A stretch of 64,000 bases of DNA. Origin: Sphingobacteriia bacterium RIFOXYC2_FULL_35_18 (GTDB lineage: Bacteria; Bacteroidota; Bacteroidia; Chitinophagales; Chitinophagaceae). The notes beneath the pieces were generated by a model. That model worked only from the letters and a program-made list of their open reading frames with translations, had not been told where the DNA came from and searched no databases. Within the stretch, counting starts at the first letter, position 1; each line of letters opens with the position of its first letter. Of the stretch, positions 27,533 to 36,762 are shown piece by piece. Where the stretch lies: NCBI GenBank assembly GCA_001829005.1, contig MIAG01000002.1, positions 502,837-566,836 on the forward strand. Direction: 5' to 3'. The translations under genes were made by a program, and so were the position numbers.

Positions 27533-29824
27533 ATGATGTACCACATTGGTAATTGGAATACAAAAATAATATTGAATATATGGGCTACTGTTTTTCTACT
27601 TTCAGTGGGCATATTCGAATCAATTGGACAAAACAGACAGAAAATACCCATTGATGGCAATAGATGGTACCAATTAACCAATGTAGAGAAAGGGTTACAA
27701 CAATTATTTGATGGTGACCTTTTTACTGCAGTGGATGCACAATTTGATAAAATCATTCCATTACACGAATCCTATTATCCGCTTTTAAAGGGAGAATCGA
27801 TGGTCATTGATAGTATTCGTTTTTATGATTGGAATGGAATCAGTACCAAGCCCTTTACACTTTACATTATAGACAGCAATTGGAATAGAAAAGCAATTGC
27901 TTCTTTTGATGGATCAAAATATGATCGTTGGGTTGGCCCTTACCCTGAGCGTCCTGATATTATTAAATTAGATATTGCTGCTAGAAATATTATGTATTTG
28001 ATGATAGTTGCGGAAAATGATTTCCCTTCTGAAATTGAATGTTACGGATATTATACACCACCTTCTGCAACAACACCTGTTTTAAAGCGAAAAATTCCTT
28101 TATCCAATTTGTTTGGGGTAAATGGATATGAGTGGAATTTTTCAGATCCGCTTACAGATCCGTTTATTATTGATTCCAAAAGATTGAATGCAGTAAAATC
28201 GTTCAGCGGATTTAGACATTATTTAGACTGGCAAAAATTAGAATACAAGCAAGGGAGTTATACCTATAGTCCTACAAGAAGTGGTAGTTGGAATTACGAT
28301 GCCATTTACGAGACATGTTTAAAAGAAGGCATCACCGTTTTGGCTTGTTTGAAAACCCTTCCAGACTGGATGCTTGATTCATATCCAGATAGTTTAAAAG
28401 ACTTAGAAAATAATCCAGTTTTTTATGGTAAAAATTTAAATGACCCTGCGTCTTATATAGAACAAGCTAGAGTTGCTTTTCAATTTGCTGCCAGATATGG
28501 GAAAAATAAAATGGTAGACCAACGATTGTTGAATGTATATGATACCGCTCGTTGGACGGGTGATGAAATCAATCAGGTAAAAGTGGGTCTTGGTTTAATA
28601 GAATTCATTGAATGTGAGAATGAAAGAGATAAATGGTGGAAGGGCAGAAAAGCATATCAAACCGGTAGAGAATATGCAGCGAATTTATCGGCCTTTTACG
28701 ATGGTCACAAAAACACGTTAGGGTCAGGTGTTGGCGTAAAAAATGCAGACAGCAGTATGAAAGTTGTAATGGCAGGAGTTGCGTTGGCCACTACCGATTA
28801 TTTCAGGGGAATGATTGATTGGTGCAAAGAATTCAGAGGATTTAAACCAGATGGATCAGTAAATATTTGTTGGGATATCATTAATTATCATTTGTACACC
28901 AATAGCAGCAACTTAAATAGAGCCATTGCGCCAGAATTAAAGTCTAGTAATACCAATGCAGATTCAATAGCAAAAGCTTTTATTCAATCGTCCGCTGTCT
29001 ATTTGAATAATATGCCTGTATGGGTAACCGAAACTGGATTTGATATCAATCAAAAAAGCCCCAACAAAGCCATTCCAATTGGAAATAAGTCGGTATTACA
29101 AACACAAGCTGATTGGATATTAAGAACCGCACTTTTATATTCCAGAAATGGTATCATGAAACAATTTTTTTATCAATTGGAAGATGACACTCCAGATTCT
29201 GAGCAATTGTATGCAACCAGTGGCTTATTTGGAGACAAACTAAATCCAAGACCAGCTGCGGATTTCGTGAAACAAACAAACAAATTATTTGGCGCTTATT
29301 ATTTCAATAAATCCTTAAATGCCGATCCTTTGGTAGATGAATATGTATTGAATGATACCAGTAAAATGTACGTAGTATATATACCAGATGAGAAAGGAAG
29401 AACTGGGTTGTACACCCTTGATTTGGGCAATGCAGACTCCGCTTACTTGTATAGCCCCGTTGCTGGGATGGAGAATATGCAATTGAATAAGTTGAAAACG
29501 AATAACGGAAAAGTAATTGTAACTGCCACCGAAACACCTTTGTTTGTTAAAGGGGTTGGTTATATGAGCCAAGTTCCAAGTACTTCAACTGCCATTAGGG
29601 TTTTTCCCAATCCTGTAAAAAACACACTTACCATTCAAGGATTGAACAATGGAATTAATCAGCAAATAACCATTTTTAATACATCGGGTAAAACCATCAC
29701 CCAAGGAACAACAATAAGCAATACTTATCAGGTAAATACGGGTTCATTTGCTGCTGGCATTTATTATGTAGAAATCAGGAATAACGATCAAAAACTTACT
29801 ATTCCGTTTATCAAATCAAACTAG
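27533..29824 (+). CDS. Secreted glycoside hydrolase (clan GH-A-like) with T9SS C-terminal domain
   Basis: 763 residues. An N-terminal export signal (about residues 10-33) is followed by a beta-rich region (about 35-190) and a TIM-barrel-like catalytic domain (about 195-590). The likely acid/base Glu lies in FIECENERDKWW and the nucleophile Glu in VWVTETGFD, the two-strand arrangement of clan GH-A enzymes. The barrel is followed by a small beta domain and a type IX secretion sorting domain (FPNPVKNTL, ending FIKSN). Exact GH family not determined; GH39- or GH5-like are options. It is the last chromosomal gene before the integrated element. Confidence 0.75.
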   Translation: MMYHIGNWNTKIILNIWATVFLLSVGIFESIGQNRQKIPIDGNRWYQLTNVEKGLQQLFDGDLFTAVDAQFDKIIPLHESYYPLLKGESMVIDSIRFYDWNGISTKPFTLYIIDSNWNRKAIASFDGSKYDRWVGPYPERPDIIKLDIAARNIMYLMIVAENDFPSEIECYGYYTPPSATTPVLKRKIPLSNLFGVNGYEWNFSDPLTDPFIIDSKRLNAVKSFSGFRHYLDWQKLEYKQGSYTYSPTRSGSWNYDAIYETCLKEGITVLACLKTLPDWMLDSYPDSLKDLENNPVFYGKNLNDPASYIEQARVAFQFAARYGKNKMVDQRLLNVYDTARWTGDEINQVKVGLGLIEFIECENERDKWWKGRKAYQTGREYAANLSAFYDGHKNTLGSGVGVKNADSSMKVVMAGVALATTDYFRGMIDWCKEFRGFKPDGSVNICWDIINYHLYTNSSNLNRAIAPELKSSNTNADSIAKAFIQSSAVYLNNMPVWVTETGFDINQKSPNKAIPIGNKSVLQTQADWILRTALLYSRNGIMKQFFYQLEDDTPDSEQLYATSGLFGDKLNPRPAADFVKQTNKLFGAYYFNKSLNADPLVDEYVLNDTSKMYVVYIPDEKGRTGLYTLDLGNADSAYLYSPVAGMENMQLNKLKTNNGKVIVTATETPLFVKGVGYMSQVPSTSTAIRVFPNPVKNTLTIQGLNNGINQQITIFNTSGKTITQGTTISNTYQVNTGSFAAGIYYVEIRNNDQKLTIPFIKSN

Positions 29825-29841
29825 AAAAGTCCTAAAATGCA

Positions 29842-29865
29842 AAATGCCACATTGAAGTGGCATTT
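29842..29865. terminator. Hairpin terminator cut by the element's left attachment site
   Basis: Stem AAATGCCAC / GTGGCATTT with a 6-base loop, between the glycoside hydrolase stop codon and the left direct repeat. Before insertion it would have stood between this gene and the 3' end of tRNA-Asp and could have served both. Confidence 0.6.
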
Positions 29866-29879
29866 GCGGACCGGACGGG
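29865..29879 (+). repeat. Left attachment site (tRNA-Asp 3' end copy)
   Basis: TGCGGACCGGACGGG is identical to the 3' end of tRNA-Asp at 55508-55522 and is in the same orientation. The flanks differ on both sides, so the identity is exactly 15 bp. Confidence 0.9.
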
Positions 29880-29938
29880 TCCAACCAAAAAGTTATGAAA
29901 GCCATATCACCATTGAGTTTACAAGGAAGAACATCGCA

Positions 29939-29983
29939 ACAGGTCACTAAATAGGTCATTTTACCCTTACGCCCCGTCACTTA
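29939..29983 (+). repeat. Left set of integrase-arm-like repeats (GGTCAC type)
   Basis: Three related boxes: ACAGGTCACTAA at 29939, ATAGGTCATTTT at 29951 and a weaker one with CGTCACTTA at about 29972. The spacings are 12 and 21 bases, the mirror of the right-end set at 55363-55407. Similar boxes near both ends of an integrated element suggest integrase arm-binding sites; not proven. Confidence 0.5.
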
Positions 29984-30088
29984 GTTAAAGTTACCAATCT
30001 CATCCAATTATAAGCAGAAAATTATCAACCTCTAGTATCAAAAGGTGATTTACCTCCAAAAATTAGGTAAAAAACAATCTTCTTCAAA

Positions 30089-30361
30089 ATGGAACCAATC
30101 ATTAGGTTTACAGAAAAAAATATGGACTTCAATAACAGCCCTGTTTCCTTCCCCTACAATAATGGGGAAATAACTGGCTTTTTAAGCGGTACCTGGTATG
30201 ACTGGGAATTTCGATCCCAATCCAAAGAGATAATTGAGCTGTTTCCTGATGGCCTCATCACCCGAAAGATTAAATTAAATGGTACAAATGACCCTAAGTT
30301 TCAACTAGTTGAGACTACGCTATACGCTCTTGACGATATTGTATCTGTATTTATCAAATAA
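30089..30361 (+). CDS. Hypothetical protein (90 aa)
   Basis: Unrecognised small protein, first gene inside the left end of the element. It begins MEPIIRFTEKNMDF and is mostly polar with an aromatic stretch (TWYDWEFRS) and beta-type pattern; no signal peptide or membrane segment. It is followed by a 333-base gene-free stretch. Coding status rests on an intact ATG frame and reasonable composition only. Confidence 0.5.
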   Translation: MEPIIRFTEKNMDFNNSPVSFPYNNGEITGFLSGTWYDWEFRSQSKEIIELFPDGLITRKIKLNGTNDPKFQLVETTLYALDDIVSVFIK

Positions 30362-30694
30362 ATTAACCCCTTATTTCTCTATTTCAGTGTCATTAACACA
30401 CTATATCTGATGGCAACGGCACCATTAATGGGAATTTTGAAGCCGCTTACATGGTGACTTTTACCTGATGAACTGTTACGGAGCCGACCTGCCCCTTGAT
30501 ACGAAACAAAATAAGCCTATCCTTCACCTAATAACAACTGCAATTCACAGATTTACAGAAAAAATGGCTGTGATTTCACATAACTCAGTTCCACAATACT
30601 TGGAATTCACAATTCATTCCAGAGTAATCACCTTCAATTCACAACCCAATGCCTTCTGATTGCAATTTCATAGATTAGCCTAAAAACAAATCAA
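30362..30694. promoter_or_regulatory. Gene-free stretch with periodic CAATTCACA boxes upstream of a helix-turn-helix gene
   Basis: No convincing gene. It contains (C/G)A(A/T)TTCACA boxes at 30541, 30572, 30603 and 30635, with spacings of 31, 31 and 32 bases, and a weaker CAATTTCAT at 30663. Spacing near three helical turns places all boxes on one DNA face. They sit 60-155 bases before the helix-turn-helix gene start, so operator sites for that protein are a reasonable guess. Confidence 0.45.
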
Positions 30695-30964
30695 ATGGAA
30701 TCAATCATTTTACACAAGATCACTCCTGAAGAGTTCTATGAGAAAATTAGGACAATCATAAAGGAAGAATTAAAAAACGAACTTCAAAAGGATCAGCTTC
30801 TTACTAGAGAAGGTGCATTGAAAATGGCAGGTATCAGCAATACGGTATTTCTCAAAGCAATTGCAGAAGGCATCGTTAAGCCCCAATTAGTAAAAGGGAG
30901 AAGGAAAGCTATGTATTTGGAATCGGAGGTACTAAAAATTGAAAAAAGAAGAAGAGTCTCATAG
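30695..30964 (+). CDS. Excisionase-like helix-turn-helix protein (89 aa)
   Basis: Small basic DNA-binding protein: an N-terminal charged helix (residues 8-32) and then a helix-turn-helix of the excisionase/MerR type (about 36-80; LLTREGALKMAGISNTVFLKAIAEG, then a basic wing VKGRRKAMYLESEV). Such proteins act as recombination directionality factors or repressors in Bacteroidota elements. It is preceded by the periodic box array and overlaps the convergent downstream gene by 6 bases. Confidence 0.75.
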   Translation: MESIILHKITPEEFYEKIRTIIKEELKNELQKDQLLTREGALKMAGISNTVFLKAIAEGIVKPQLVKGRRKAMYLESEVLKIEKRRRVS

Positions 30965-31726
30965 TAGAATCATATCGTCCTCTTTGATAGGGACAAATAC
31001 CTCCCTTTTTTTAGTAACTAATTCAAGGGCATTATTGGCATAATTGAAGTTTGCAACCCATTTAGTACACCTTCTTTTCAATTCCGGCTTTATGTACTTT
31101 TCAAAATGATAAACAAATTTGAGCATGGCATGGTTGGAACCATAAATGTCAATGTATTCAGCAAGGTTATGCTCAAAAAACTCTTCTTTTAGTGCCTTAA
31201 TGTCATTTCTAATAACCTCAGCAGATGGTAAAGGAGCTGGTTTCGATGTAATATCCTTTGCGTCAGGTGGAAGTTTAAAATTCTTTCTGCCTTTCTTTTC
31301 CTTAGTATTAAGCAATGCTTCTCCAACAGACTTCTTGAAATTGGCTTGGGATTCAACATAGTCCATGTACCGACCAAGGTCAACATTACTCTCCTTGAGC
31401 TCTTTTGATAAAGCAATTAAATCTGTCTTATTATAATAATAGCTCCTACCCCGTTTAAAGTAGTTTGAGAACCCAAAATGCTCTCTGATAAAGTTTCCAG
31501 TACCATAGTACTTAGCTGATTTAATGTACTTGTTTATCGAATTATCCTCAACCCATTCCCCTCTTGAAATACTCATTGCCTGAAAATCAATTGCAGCCTT
31601 ATCAACTGCTTCAAGGGAAAACCGCTCTGATTGAGGCAATTCACTTGTCCCTGTAAGCTTTGAAAGCAGCCTTTTTATAAACACTAATTCTTCCATTATT
31701 TTCTCTAGGGTAGGCTGATCCATCAT
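30959..31726 (-). CDS. Element-encoded protein with predicted N-terminal DNA-binding domain (255 aa)
   Basis: No named family recognised. Residues 5-25 form an amphipathic helix. Residues about 53-105 (SRGEWVEDNSINKYI, then FGFSNYFKRGRSYYYNK) follow the same pattern as the small helix-turn-helix protein at 53610-53861 (SPGEWMKSAEAKKVL, then GLIQFTKIAGTYYYK), which suggests a related winged fold. A basic linker (EKKGRKNFKLPP) and a helical C-terminal half with many Lys and Glu follow. No membrane segment. Possible regulator or accessory replication protein of the element. Confidence 0.6.
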   Translation of the reverse strand: MMDQPTLEKIMEELVFIKRLLSKLTGTSELPQSERFSLEAVDKAAIDFQAMSISRGEWVEDNSINKYIKSAKYYGTGNFIREHFGFSNYFKRGRSYYYNKTDLIALSKELKESNVDLGRYMDYVESQANFKKSVGEALLNTKEKKGRKNFKLPPDAKDITSKPAPLPSAEVIRNDIKALKEEFFEHNLAEYIDIYGSNHAMLKFVYHFEKYIKPELKRRCTKWVANFNYANNALELVTKKREVFVPIKEDDMILL

Positions 31727-31779
31727 ACAAATATTTAATACTAAATTGTACTGTTAAATTAAAACTTAAACTCAGGAAT

Positions 31780-32532
31780 ATGAAATTTGGAAAGACAATC
31801 AAACTCTTCTTAATGGATGGTGACCCTAATGGGCGCATGAGTTGTGAACTTTCTAATTGGTCTGGAAAAGCATATAAAATTCCTCGAATAAAAATCATGG
31901 GCAGTTACGATAGAAAGGAACTAGAAACTACTGGGGTTTATCTTCTCTTCGGTAAAGATGAAAACGAAAATGAACAAGTATACATAGGTGAAGCGGAGTC
32001 AATACTTAAACGACTGAACCAGCAAATAACGCAAAAAGAATTTTGGAATGAAGCACTTGTTCAAAACCTAGACACTAGTGTAATTAGCAGCCCTTACTTC
32101 ATCGTATTTATTGCTGCACAGGTGAAGGCTAACTACAAGGGTTTTCTCACTAGAGATATACTTCTAAGTGATCTTGTAAATATCAAGGGCGATGTGCACC
32201 ATCTTTTCTCTCGCGACTATTTAAAGAAGGCAGGATACCAACGTGGAAAATATAATCAGATTGCCAACTACGTTTACATGCAATCAGAAACCAACATTCA
32301 AGTGGGGAACAAAGCACCAGCAGAATACTTTGGGATAATTGAACAACAGATACTAAACCAAACACCTCGCGACAGCGGTATTACTACAATGAGTAAACTC
32401 GACGCCAACATGAAAATGAACTGCATCCCTCCAAGCATAAAAACTATAACTCACGCGGATTTTGAAACATTTTTGGCAGAGAGGAGAACACTGATGGCAA
32501 ACAAAATACGAGATTACTATAACAGCCTGTAA
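31780..32532 (+). CDS. GIY-YIG nuclease family protein
   Basis: 250 residues. The N-terminus IKLFLMDGDPNGRMSCELSN precedes a GIY-YIG domain (about residues 48-130) in which GVYLLFG and VYIGEAESILKRL supply the two signature strands and the conserved Arg. The later part of the domain departs from familiar members, and a catalytic Glu is not certain. The C-terminal 100 residues are unassigned. Nucleases of this kind occur as defence or element-maintenance genes; here it lies next to the SNF2-Mrr module. It diverges from the 255-aa gene. Confidence 0.75.
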   Translation: MKFGKTIKLFLMDGDPNGRMSCELSNWSGKAYKIPRIKIMGSYDRKELETTGVYLLFGKDENENEQVYIGEAESILKRLNQQITQKEFWNEALVQNLDTSVISSPYFIVFIAAQVKANYKGFLTRDILLSDLVNIKGDVHHLFSRDYLKKAGYQRGKYNQIANYVYMQSETNIQVGNKAPAEYFGIIEQQILNQTPRDSGITTMSKLDANMKMNCIPPSIKTITHADFETFLAERRTLMANKIRDYYNSL

Positions 32533-32573
32533 GCTTCAATTCTTCGAGCAGATTATTTCATAACAACCTATAA

Positions 32574-32945
32574 TTGGAGATGGGAAATAACGAAACTCTT
32601 GAAAAATACTTCGACACCTATTCTGGCGAAATCAGCAAGCTAGTTAGGCAACTTTCTCTTGGATTCATTGCAGTGATTTGGATATACCCAGACAATAGTA
32701 GCAATGAAATACTACCATACGCATTTAGAACACCGCTATTCTTATTCATCTCTACACTAAGCATTGACCTAGTGCAGTACGTTGCAGCTACAATCATATC
32801 AAACATTTATGAGAAGGAGACGACATTCCCAAAGTGGGGAGATGTAGTTGTTAACTTTCTATTTTACGCCAAAACCTCAGTACTCATAATCGGTGGAGCA
32901 ATCTTTCTTATTCGAATGTATAATATACTAAATTTGAATATCTAG
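32574..32945 (+). CDS. Small membrane protein (123 aa)
   Basis: Unrecognised protein with about three hydrophobic segments (residues 24-40, 50-75 and 98-120), the first helix preceded by a short acidic N-terminus. It lies 41 bases after the GIY-YIG gene and 33 bases before the 182-aa gene, so it may belong to the same transcript as the nuclease genes. Membrane effectors are common in defence operons, but nothing in the sequence proves such a role. Confidence 0.62.
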   Translation: MEMGNNETLEKYFDTYSGEISKLVRQLSLGFIAVIWIYPDNSSNEILPYAFRTPLFLFISTLSIDLVQYVAATIISNIYEKETTFPKWGDVVVNFLFYAKTSVLIIGGAIFLIRMYNILNLNI

Positions 32946-32978
32946 CTATATTAATTTCATCACTTTAAATAACTGATA

Positions 32979-33527
32979 ATGGAAAAACAAAAAATTGGTT
33001 TCTTTTCTCTCTACGATACGGATACAGCAGACAGCTATGTAGGGGCATTACTTGTAACAGACCAAAATGGAATTCCACTCGAATTTAAATGCACTCATTC
33101 GGTTAAGCCGACATTAATTCAAAAAACATTGTATGGCGAAAAGCTCAAACCATACATTGCAATTACTTTATGTGGTATCCCATTGCTAAATAATATCTCC
33201 AATAAGCCCGATATCCTTTTCATTAGCACCCCTTTCATTTTAGGCTTGAGGCCAGAGATTGAAATACCTACTTTGCTAATCAGACGAACAGGTGAAACAA
33301 TTAACCTTCAAACAGAAGACGATGAGACGGAGAAACAAAAAATTGAAAATGAATCAGGACAATACAATGCAATCATTTTACAAACTCATCCAGACAATAA
33401 AGAAGAATCAAAATTACTAATCGGAACAGTGAATCAATTATTCAACAACTTTGATTTGATAGAACCATTTGAAAGAATGAAAAAGTCAATTGAAATTCTA
33501 GGCAAGAATGACACTAATTTCAAATAA
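32979..33527 (+). CDS. Unknown protein coupled to the SNF2-Mrr helicase-nuclease (182 aa)
   Basis: No family recognised. The first 110 residues look like a compact alpha/beta domain (GFFSLYDTDTADSYVGALLV, EFKCTHSVKPTLIQKTLYG, PYIAITLCGIPLL). An acidic hinge (TEDDETEKQK) and a helical tail follow. No signal peptide or membrane segment. Its stop codon is one base before the likely ATG of the SNF2-Mrr gene, so translation is probably coupled and the two products probably work together. Confidence 0.72.
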   Translation: MEKQKIGFFSLYDTDTADSYVGALLVTDQNGIPLEFKCTHSVKPTLIQKTLYGEKLKPYIAITLCGIPLLNNISNKPDILFISTPFILGLRPEIEIPTLLIRRTGETINLQTEDDETEKQKIENESGQYNAIILQTHPDNKEESKLLIGTVNQLFNNFDLIEPFERMKKSIEILGKNDTNFK

Positions 33528-33528
33528 A

Positions 33529-36090
33529 ATGTTACTTGACAAAATATCTATCTTTAATAAGACTAAGTTAAACATTGCGAAAGCTATTGCACCAATTAAG
33601 CAAACGAGTGTTATAAGTTTCAAGCAAGTTGAATTTGAGATATCGCAACCAAAAAGAAATACTGCAATAGATTTTCAAATCCCCAAAGTAAAGATTTCAG
33701 CTAATTACACCATCCCTACAACAACTTATCGTTTTTATCAAGCGGTTATTTTACCTCTAGCAAAAATTGGGGAAAGTGCGATAACTGAATTACTCTCAGC
33801 AACTCTTATTAACTACAACGTCCTCTCAAATTTAACAATTCCACAAATAATAAACGTTCAAATTTCATCCTTATTTGAACCAAAGGTTTTTGATTGTATT
33901 GAGTATAACAAATTATTTACACTGGATATAAAGATTGAAAACATTCATTTAAGTTTTGTAAAGCCAACCATTAAAGGCAAGAACTATACACGTAAGATAG
34001 AAACAATACAGGCAAATTTATTTTCAGGTACGGACGAGGAATACAATACAATTACAAGAACAAGCAAGCCTAAAATAGAAAGATATTATACAGAGAAAAA
34101 CAAACATGATAAGTTTGAAATCTTTGATTTAATCTTTCCCGCATTACAACCGCCACTTGGAAACTCTTTTGATAATCCGATTTCATTCCCTTATCAACTT
34201 TATCCATTCCAAGTTGACGGAGTGAAATTTCTCCATAGTTCCACAACAGCACTTTTAGGTGATGAAATGGGTTTAGGAAAATCAATTCAAACAATTACAG
34301 CAGCAAGGTTCTTATATCGAGAAGGAAAAATTTCATCCGCTTGTATTATTTGTCCTAAAGCAGTTATGTCAGATTGGGAAAAAAAACTTTGGGATTGGGC
34401 TCCTGAATTAAAAGTAATCAAGATAGAGGGCAGTAAAGTTGCGAGAGAAATTTTATGGAATTCGCAAACCCACTTCTACATTTGCACCTATGAAACTCTT
34501 TTAAGAGATTTTGAAAACACAAGTGAAATTAGAGGACTTGAAATAAATGAAAGAGGTCATTTAATAAAATGTCCAAACACTGCTTGCGGAAAAAATGTCA
34601 CTTCGCCTTATTCATTCCATTACAATGCAAGCGTGTGTCCACATTGCAAACATTCTATAATTCATCCAAACAACGGAGATATAGCAAAAACAAATTTTGA
34701 TTTGCTAATCATCGATGAAATTCAGAAAACGAAAAATCCTCATGCAAAAATCACCAAGGCATTAAGAACTCTATATGCTAAATACAAATGGGCCTTAACA
34801 GGAACACCACTTGAAAATAAAGTTGAAGATTTAGTTTCAATTTGCGAAACCATAAAACCAAAAATATTTGACAATGTTTACATTGGTGATATCGCTAAAG
34901 TTATAGAAACCTACAAACCAATTTTCAAGAGGAGAAAGAAGGAAGATGTGCTAAAAGAACTTCCATCAAAAAGCACTAAAGAAGTTTGGCTGGACCTTCT
35001 ACCAACGCAAAGAGAAAAATATGATTTAGCAGAACAACAAGGAATAGTTGATTTGGAAGATAGAGGAGAAACGGTAACTGTTCAACACGTTTTGGCACTG
35101 ATTACAAAACTAAAACAGATTTGCAATTATGAAATCACAACGGATGAAAGTGTTAAACTTGAATACTTAAAAGAGGAACTTGAAGAACTAACAGAGCAAG
35201 GCGACAAAGCACTTGTCTTTTCACAGTATCCAAATGAAACATTAAAAAGAATTTTTCCACACCTTAAAGAATATAGTCCAAATATTTATGACGGTTCGCT
35301 TTCAGATTTAAAACGAACAACTATAGTTAATGACTTTCAAACAACTGAAAACAGCAAGGTGATGTTACTTTCTTTAAAAGCAGGAAATGCAGGAATCACT
35401 TTAACAAGAGCCAACTATGTTTATCATTTTGACTTATGGTGGAATCCAGCAGTATCGGCACAAGCGGTTGACAGAGCTCACCGCATAGGGCAAACAAAAA
35501 CTGTTTTTGAAAGATTGCTTTTAGCAGAGGATACAATTGAAAGAAGAATTTACAATATACTTGCGGACAAAAGAAGACTATTTAATGAAGTTGTTAATGG
35601 TTTAAATGATGCAAATGTTCTTTCGCAAACTATGACAGAAGATGAAATCTTCGGATTATTCGGACTTAAAAAGAATAGACTGCAACCAAAACAACGAATT
35701 GAAAATAAATCAAAGGACTTTAATTCGCTTGACCCTTTTGAATTTGAAGTATTTATAGGGGAATTGTTTTCGCAAATGGGATACAACTCTAGAGTAACAA
35801 AGAAAAGCAATGATGGAGGAATTGACATTTTTGCGAAACTTCATACACCAATGGGTATAGATGAGGTGATTATTCAGTGTAAACACAAAGTAAATCCAAG
35901 TTCAACAGTTGATGTCGCAAAAGTGAGAGAACTATTCGGAGTATTTTCAGCAAACAAAAAACTTACTAAAGCAATTCTTGTAACTAATGGTAGATTTACA
36001 AGTGGGGCAATTGAATTTGCAAAAGATAATAGAATTGAATTAATTGACGGAACAAAACTTCAGGGCTATGTTGAACTTCACTACTTATAA
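33529..36090 (+). CDS. SNF2-family helicase fused to an Mrr-type restriction endonuclease domain
   Basis: 853 residues counted from the ATG at 33529, which sits one base after the upstream stop; an ATG at 33508 would overlap the preceding gene by 20 bases. Order of parts: a beta-rich N-terminal region of about 200 residues with no recognised family; SNF2 ATPase lobe 1 with Walker A GDEMGLGKS (about 244-252); an inserted zinc ribbon (Cys348, Cys353, Cys370, Cys373); the DEAH-type box as DEIQ (about 396-399); helicase lobe 2 with QAVDRAHRIGQT (about 640-660); and a C-terminal Mrr-like PD-(D/E)xK nuclease (about 735-853) with GGID and IQCKHK. Likely a DNA-translocating nuclease for defence. Confidence 0.88.
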   Translation: MLLDKISIFNKTKLNIAKAIAPIKQTSVISFKQVEFEISQPKRNTAIDFQIPKVKISANYTIPTTTYRFYQAVILPLAKIGESAITELLSATLINYNVLSNLTIPQIINVQISSLFEPKVFDCIEYNKLFTLDIKIENIHLSFVKPTIKGKNYTRKIETIQANLFSGTDEEYNTITRTSKPKIERYYTEKNKHDKFEIFDLIFPALQPPLGNSFDNPISFPYQLYPFQVDGVKFLHSSTTALLGDEMGLGKSIQTITAARFLYREGKISSACIICPKAVMSDWEKKLWDWAPELKVIKIEGSKVAREILWNSQTHFYICTYETLLRDFENTSEIRGLEINERGHLIKCPNTACGKNVTSPYSFHYNASVCPHCKHSIIHPNNGDIAKTNFDLLIIDEIQKTKNPHAKITKALRTLYAKYKWALTGTPLENKVEDLVSICETIKPKIFDNVYIGDIAKVIETYKPIFKRRKKEDVLKELPSKSTKEVWLDLLPTQREKYDLAEQQGIVDLEDRGETVTVQHVLALITKLKQICNYEITTDESVKLEYLKEELEELTEQGDKALVFSQYPNETLKRIFPHLKEYSPNIYDGSLSDLKRTTIVNDFQTTENSKVMLLSLKAGNAGITLTRANYVYHFDLWWNPAVSAQAVDRAHRIGQTKTVFERLLLAEDTIERRIYNILADKRRLFNEVVNGLNDANVLSQTMTEDEIFGLFGLKKNRLQPKQRIENKSKDFNSLDPFEFEVFIGELFSQMGYNSRVTKKSNDGGIDIFAKLHTPMGIDEVIIQCKHKVNPSSTVDVAKVRELFGVFSANKKLTKAILVTNGRFTSGAIEFAKDNRIELIDGTKLQGYVELHYL

Positions 36091-36762
36091 GTAATAAGCC
36101 CCTTTTTTCACCCTTCCAAAAAAGAAGAAGACATTTAATTAGTTTTTTAGATTACGAAATCGAGGTGGAATGTAAATCGAATACTTAGCTCGATGATGAG
36201 AACACCACTCTAGCTAAACTAACAATATGGAAAGAAACGATATATCTCTTCCTATATAACAACTACAATTATAGAAAGATATTTGTAGTTGTGCCCATTT
36301 ACAGCATTAAGTATAACACAATCATTGAAGTTCATTATATCAAAACTCATGTAACTTACTTGCTGACAGGTTATAGATGCGGGAATTTAATTTAGAAGCT
36401 TTAAGCGCACTTAGATTGCAGTAGCAAACCATCACCACCTGATGCTCTCCTATCCAAACATTCATTTTAGCAAACTACATGAAATCAATTTAAAGCCAAC
36501 TGACTAGTTATGAAGCTCTAAAACCCTTTCCTTTTATTTTCGCCATCACATTTGGAAATACTAGCCTTCACTGTATTCACATATAACCATGTAAATAAGA
36601 TTTCCAATTTATAGACGTTTAAGCTTGACCATGCTCATCCAATTAGCTTCCTTGCTTTATCTAAAGAATTGAACTGGGATTAATTTCAAGATTAAAGACT
36701 AATAGAATTGAAAGACCTTGAACTTATAATAAAAGCAGCTCTACCACTTTAACAGTAAATTA
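36091..36762. other. Gene-free stretch between two convergent defence-type genes
   Basis: 672 bases with no ORF I would support on either strand. A 10-bp inverted repeat (ACAACTACAA at 36259-36268 and TTGTAGTTGT at 36283-36292) is the only clear structure, and it has no T-run. A T-run at 36102-36108 follows the SNF2-Mrr stop. It may be the scar of an earlier cargo swap. Confidence 0.5.

Noticed and set aside
30468..30659. Open frame of 63 codons upstream of the 89-aa helix-turn-helix gene
   Set aside because: The periodic CAATTCACA boxes run through it, and its product is not protein-like.
36259..36292. 10-bp inverted repeat taken as a terminator of the SNF2-Mrr gene
   Set aside because: It lies 170 bases after the stop codon and has no T-run; function unclear.
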